Below, one piece after another: positions 7,156 through 8,540 of a DNA stretch of 8,540 nucleotides; position 1 is the stretch's first letter, and each line of letters starts with the position of its first letter. Under the pieces are notes generated by a model. That model was not told where the DNA came from and did no database searches. It was given only the letters and a program-made list of their open reading frames with translations. This DNA comes from JBMNQI01 sp050944055 (GTDB lineage: Bacteria > Bacillota > Clostridia > Oscillospirales > Oscillospiraceae), in contig JBMNQI010000073.1 of NCBI GenBank assembly GCA_050944055.1, positions 1 through 8,540 of the forward strand. The letters run 5' to 3'. The translations under genes were made by a program, and so were the position numbers.

Positions 7156-7724
7156 CGCCGCTCGTTATACTTGCCGGCGGCCTGAGCCGCCGGATGGGCA
7201 GGGACAAAACGAAGCTCCCTTATAAAGGAGGGAGCTTCGTATCAAACGCCTGCGAGAAATTCGCGCCCTGCTTCGCGCCTGTGCTTATCAGCGTGCGGGA
7301 AAAGGGCAAATTCAATATCCCCGGTATACGGGAGCTGGCCGACGTCTATACAGGCTGCGGTCCAATGGCCGGCCTGCACGCCGCCCTGAGCGCGGGATGC
7401 TGGGAGGTCTTCCTTATGGCCGCGGACCTGCCTATGGCGTCTCCCGCCCTGGCGCTGCGCATTTGTGAGCTCGGCGAGGGGTACGACGCCTGCGTTCTGG
7501 TTTCGGAGAGCGGGTCTCCCGAGCCGCTTTTCGCCTGGTATTCGCACGAGGCGCTGCATCCGGCCGAGGAGCTGCTCAGCAGCGGTGAATATAAGATGAT
7601 GAAGCTGCTGGAACGGCTTAACGTACGTTATGTAAACCAATTCGAGCTTCCGGAGTATAAGCTCAGCAGTGTTTTAACAAACATCAATACTCCGGAGGAT
7701 TACCGAAACCTTATCGTAGAATAA
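7152..7724 (+). CDS. mobA: Molybdenum cofactor guanylyltransferase (MobA)
   Basis: Transfers GMP from GTP onto Mo-molybdopterin to make the guanine dinucleotide cofactor used by DMSO-reductase-family molybdoenzymes; cytoplasmic. The 190 residues match the family (about 190-210). The nucleotidyltransferase signature LAGGLSRRMGRDK spans 7-19. GPMAGLHAAL follows at 70-79 after D64, then AADLP (90-94) with the likely Mg-binding D92, and NINTPEDY (177-184) near the C-terminus. LAGG rather than LAAG favours MobA over the cytidylyltransferase MocA. The start ATG overlaps the pyc stop (ATGA) and has no well-spaced ribosome binding site (GAGG is one base away), so translation is probably coupled to pyc. 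No other molybdenum gene is nearby, which is unusual. Two strong hairpins lie in its first 90 bases. Convergent with nth, with an 11-base gap. Confidence 0.93.
   Translation: MTPLVILAGGLSRRMGRDKTKLPYKGGSFVSNACEKFAPCFAPVLISVREKGKFNIPGIRELADVYTGCGPMAGLHAALSAGCWEVFLMAADLPMASPALALRICELGEGYDACVLVSESGSPEPLFAWYSHEALHPAEELLSSGEYKMMKLLERLNVRYVNQFELPEYKLSSVLTNINTPEDYRNLIVE
7174..7193 (+). repeat. GC-only inverted repeat (8 bp, 4-base loop) inside mobA
   Basis: CCGGCGGC (7174-7181) and GCCGCCGG (7186-7193) flank the loop CTGA. The stem is entirely G-C and covers the codons of the nucleotide-binding loop (AGGLSRR). A perfect stem of this size is expected about once by chance in a window this long, so it matters mainly together with the larger hairpin 15 bases downstream. 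Confidence 0.6.
7209..7240 (+). repeat. 12-bp perfect inverted repeat inside mobA
   Basis: ACGAAGCTCCCT (7209-7220) and AGGGAGCTTCGT (7229-7240) are perfect inverse complements around an 8-base loop (7221-7228). It covers mobA codons about 20-30 (TKLPYKGGSFV), a poorly conserved stretch. No T-tract follows, so it is not an intrinsic terminator. A perfect 12-bp stem with so short a loop is not expected by chance here. Confidence 0.8.
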
Positions 7725-7735
7725 GGCCGCCTTTG

Positions 7736-8359
7736 CTAAAGCCCGATTTTGGGGCAAAGCTCATTGAGTACGCATTTGCCGCATTTGGGAGAGCGAGCGG
7801 TGCAGACCGCCCGCCCGTGCAGCACAAGGCGGTGGCAGAAATCAGAGGACTTCTCCGGCGGCAGAACAGCGCGGAGCTGGTCCTCAATTTTATTCGGATC
7901 CTTGCCGGAAGCAAGACCCAGACGGTTTGAAAGCCGAATGCAGTGCGTATCCACGACTACGGAGCCCGGAACGCCGTATACGTCTCCGAGTATCAGGTTT
8001 GCGGTCTTGCGCCCGACGCCGGGGAGCTTGAGCAGCTCGTCCATTGAATCCGGCACGCGCCCGCCGTAATCGCGAATCAATATGGCGGCCGCGTCGATAA
8101 TATCGCGGGCCTTTGTATGATAAAAGCCGCAGGAGCGGACAAGCTCCTCCATACGGCTCAAATCGGCGTTTGCAATCGCGCCCAGAGTCGGATATTCGGA
8201 AAAAAGAGCGGGCGTTATATTATTGACCCGCTCGTCCGTACACTGAGCGGCCAGACGGGTGGCGAAAAGCAGCTCATAGTCTCTATTATAGTCAAGCGAG
8301 CAGCGCGCCTGCGGATAAGCGTCCTCAAGCGCTGCTATTATCCCTGAAACTCTGTCCAT
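7736..8359 (-). CDS. nth: Endonuclease III (DNA glycosylase/AP lyase)
   Basis: Base-excision repair enzyme that removes oxidised pyrimidines and cleaves the abasic site by beta-elimination. The 207 residues match E. coli Nth (211). The helix-hairpin-helix is LPGVGRKTAN (112-121) with the catalytic lysine K118; the catalytic aspartate is D137 in VDTH. The C-terminal [4Fe-4S] motif C186, C193, C196, C202 has the exact family spacing C-x6-C-x2-C-x5-C. LAAQCTD (37-43) corresponds to the usual LSAQ-TD segment. Start chosen at ATG 8359 because GGAGGG lies four bases upstream. In-frame ATGs at 8383 and 8428 lack a ribosome binding site; the latter lies inside a promoter of the opposite strand and would add a non-conserved leader (SRLFLFLFL). 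Convergent with mobA; divergent from the strong promoters at 8422-8515. MutY is excluded by length and by lacking its C-terminal domain. Confidence 0.96.
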   Translation of the reverse strand: MDRVSGIIAALEDAYPQARCSLDYNRDYELLFATRLAAQCTDERVNNITPALFSEYPTLGAIANADLSRMEELVRSCGFYHTKARDIIDAAAILIRDYGGRVPDSMDELLKLPGVGRKTANLILGDVYGVPGSVVVDTHCIRLSNRLGLASGKDPNKIEDQLRAVLPPEKSSDFCHRLVLHGRAVCTARSPKCGKCVLNELCPKIGL

Positions 8360-8363
8360 ACGG

Positions 8364-8369
8364 CCCTCC
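8364..8369 (-). promoter_or_regulatory. Ribosome binding site deciding the nth start
   Basis: GGAGGG on the minus strand lies 4 bases upstream of the ATG at 8359. Neither upstream in-frame ATG (8383, 8428) has a comparable site, so this decides the start. Confidence 0.75.
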
Positions 8370-8389
8370 GTCGCATTCTTCATGCCATT

Positions 8390-8395
8390 ATTATA
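8390..8395 (-). promoter_or_regulatory. Likely -10 box of the nth promoter
   Basis: A perfect TATAAT on the minus strand. The position 17 bases further upstream (8413-8418) reads TTTTTT, a poor -35, so the promoter is probably weak or relies on the adjacent T-tracts or on an activator. Predicted start is near 8383, giving a 24-base leader that includes the GGAGGG site. A message starting exactly at the ATG at 8383 would be leaderless, a less likely alternative. Confidence 0.45.
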
Positions 8396-8399
8396 GGTT

Positions 8400-8450
8400 A
8401 AAAAAAGAAATAAAAAAAGCCTTGACAAGGGGGAATGGATTTGGTATATT
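8400..8450 (+). promoter_or_regulatory. Very strong promoter P1 with A-tract UP-like element
   Basis: TTGACA (8422-8427; perfect) and TATATT (8445-8450; 5 of 6) are exactly 17 bases apart. Two A7 tracts (8400-8406 and 8412-8418) occupy about -57 to -38, where an UP element binds the RNA polymerase alpha subunits. The predicted start is near 8457. It reads out of the right edge of the window. Such architecture is typical of rRNA and tRNA operons; the transcribed gene itself is not in view. Confidence 0.85.
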
Positions 8451-8486
8451 AATCGAGCGTGTTGCTCCGGTTGACGAAGAAAGTAG

Positions 8487-8515
8487 TTGACAAAGCGGGG
8501 GGCGCATGGTAAACT
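8487..8515 (+). promoter_or_regulatory. Tandem promoter P2, 65 bp downstream of P1
   Basis: TTGACA (8487-8492; perfect) and TAAACT (8510-8515; 4 of 6) are again exactly 17 bases apart. Like P1 it has a G-rich spacer ending in GG right before the -10 and A residues right after it. The predicted start is near 8522, leaving under 20 transcribed bases in the window (a possible short CCCG/CGGG stem at its beginning). No ORF or ribosome binding site follows in view. Confidence 0.75.
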
Positions 8516-8540
8516 AAAAGTCCCGTCGGAAGGCGGGGAG

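Noticed and set aside
8360..8428. N-terminal extension of nth (SRLFLFLFL...), possibly a signal or membrane segment
   Set aside because: It is translated A/T-tract promoter DNA. Nth is cytoplasmic, the family starts at about the ATG at 8359, and the only good ribosome binding site serves that ATG.

Overview
The window comes from a bacterial chromosome of moderate to fairly high GC. It carries ordinary housekeeping and metabolic genes at close spacing. AUA isoleucine codons are frequent in GC-rich genes, the -35/-10 boxes are sigma70-like with 17-bp spacers, and GGAGG-type ribosome binding sites are present. A one-polypeptide pyruvate carboxylase sits beside an iron-sulfur Old Yellow Enzyme homologue. 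Together these suggest an anaerobic Gram-positive-type (Clostridia/Oscillospirales-like) or Synergistota-like organism. That is inference; no taxonomic marker is present.

Layout. (1) 1-1205, minus strand: the N-terminal 401 residues of an FMN/[4Fe-4S]/FAD ene-reductase of the 2,4-dienoyl-CoA reductase/NADH:flavin oxidoreductase family, cut by the window edge, with a good promoter about 160 bp upstream of its start. (2) 1206-1501: a divergent control region for that gene and recG. (3) 1502-3541, plus strand: recG, followed by a strong intrinsic terminator (3558-3612). (4) 3613-3732: an AT-rich control region with a near-consensus promoter and a small leader hairpin. (5) 3733-7155: pyc, a full-length pyruvate carboxylase, overlapping by 4 bases (6) 7152-7724: mobA, molybdenum cofactor guanylyltransferase; the two are probably co-transcribed. 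(7) 7736-8359, minus strand: nth, endonuclease III, convergent with mobA across an 11-bp gap. (8) 8400-8540: two tandem near-consensus promoters firing out of the right edge, the first preceded by an A-tract UP-like element. This is the kind of arrangement seen upstream of rRNA or tRNA operons.

How the genes relate: RecG (fork and recombination-intermediate remodelling) and Nth (oxidised-base repair) act in genome maintenance. Pyc supplies oxaloacetate. MobA completes the Mo-bis-MGD cofactor, presumably for molybdoenzymes elsewhere. The flavin reductase probably reduces an activated C=C bond. They do not form one pathway.

I found no undescribed multi-gene system, CRISPR array, mobile element or complete RNA gene. 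The observations most worth a second look are regulatory or structural: the tandem promoter pair at the right edge, two consecutive hairpins (one a 12-bp perfect inverted repeat) in the first 90 bases of mobA, the competing hairpins in the long leader of the flavin reductase gene, and that enzyme's variant active-site segment.
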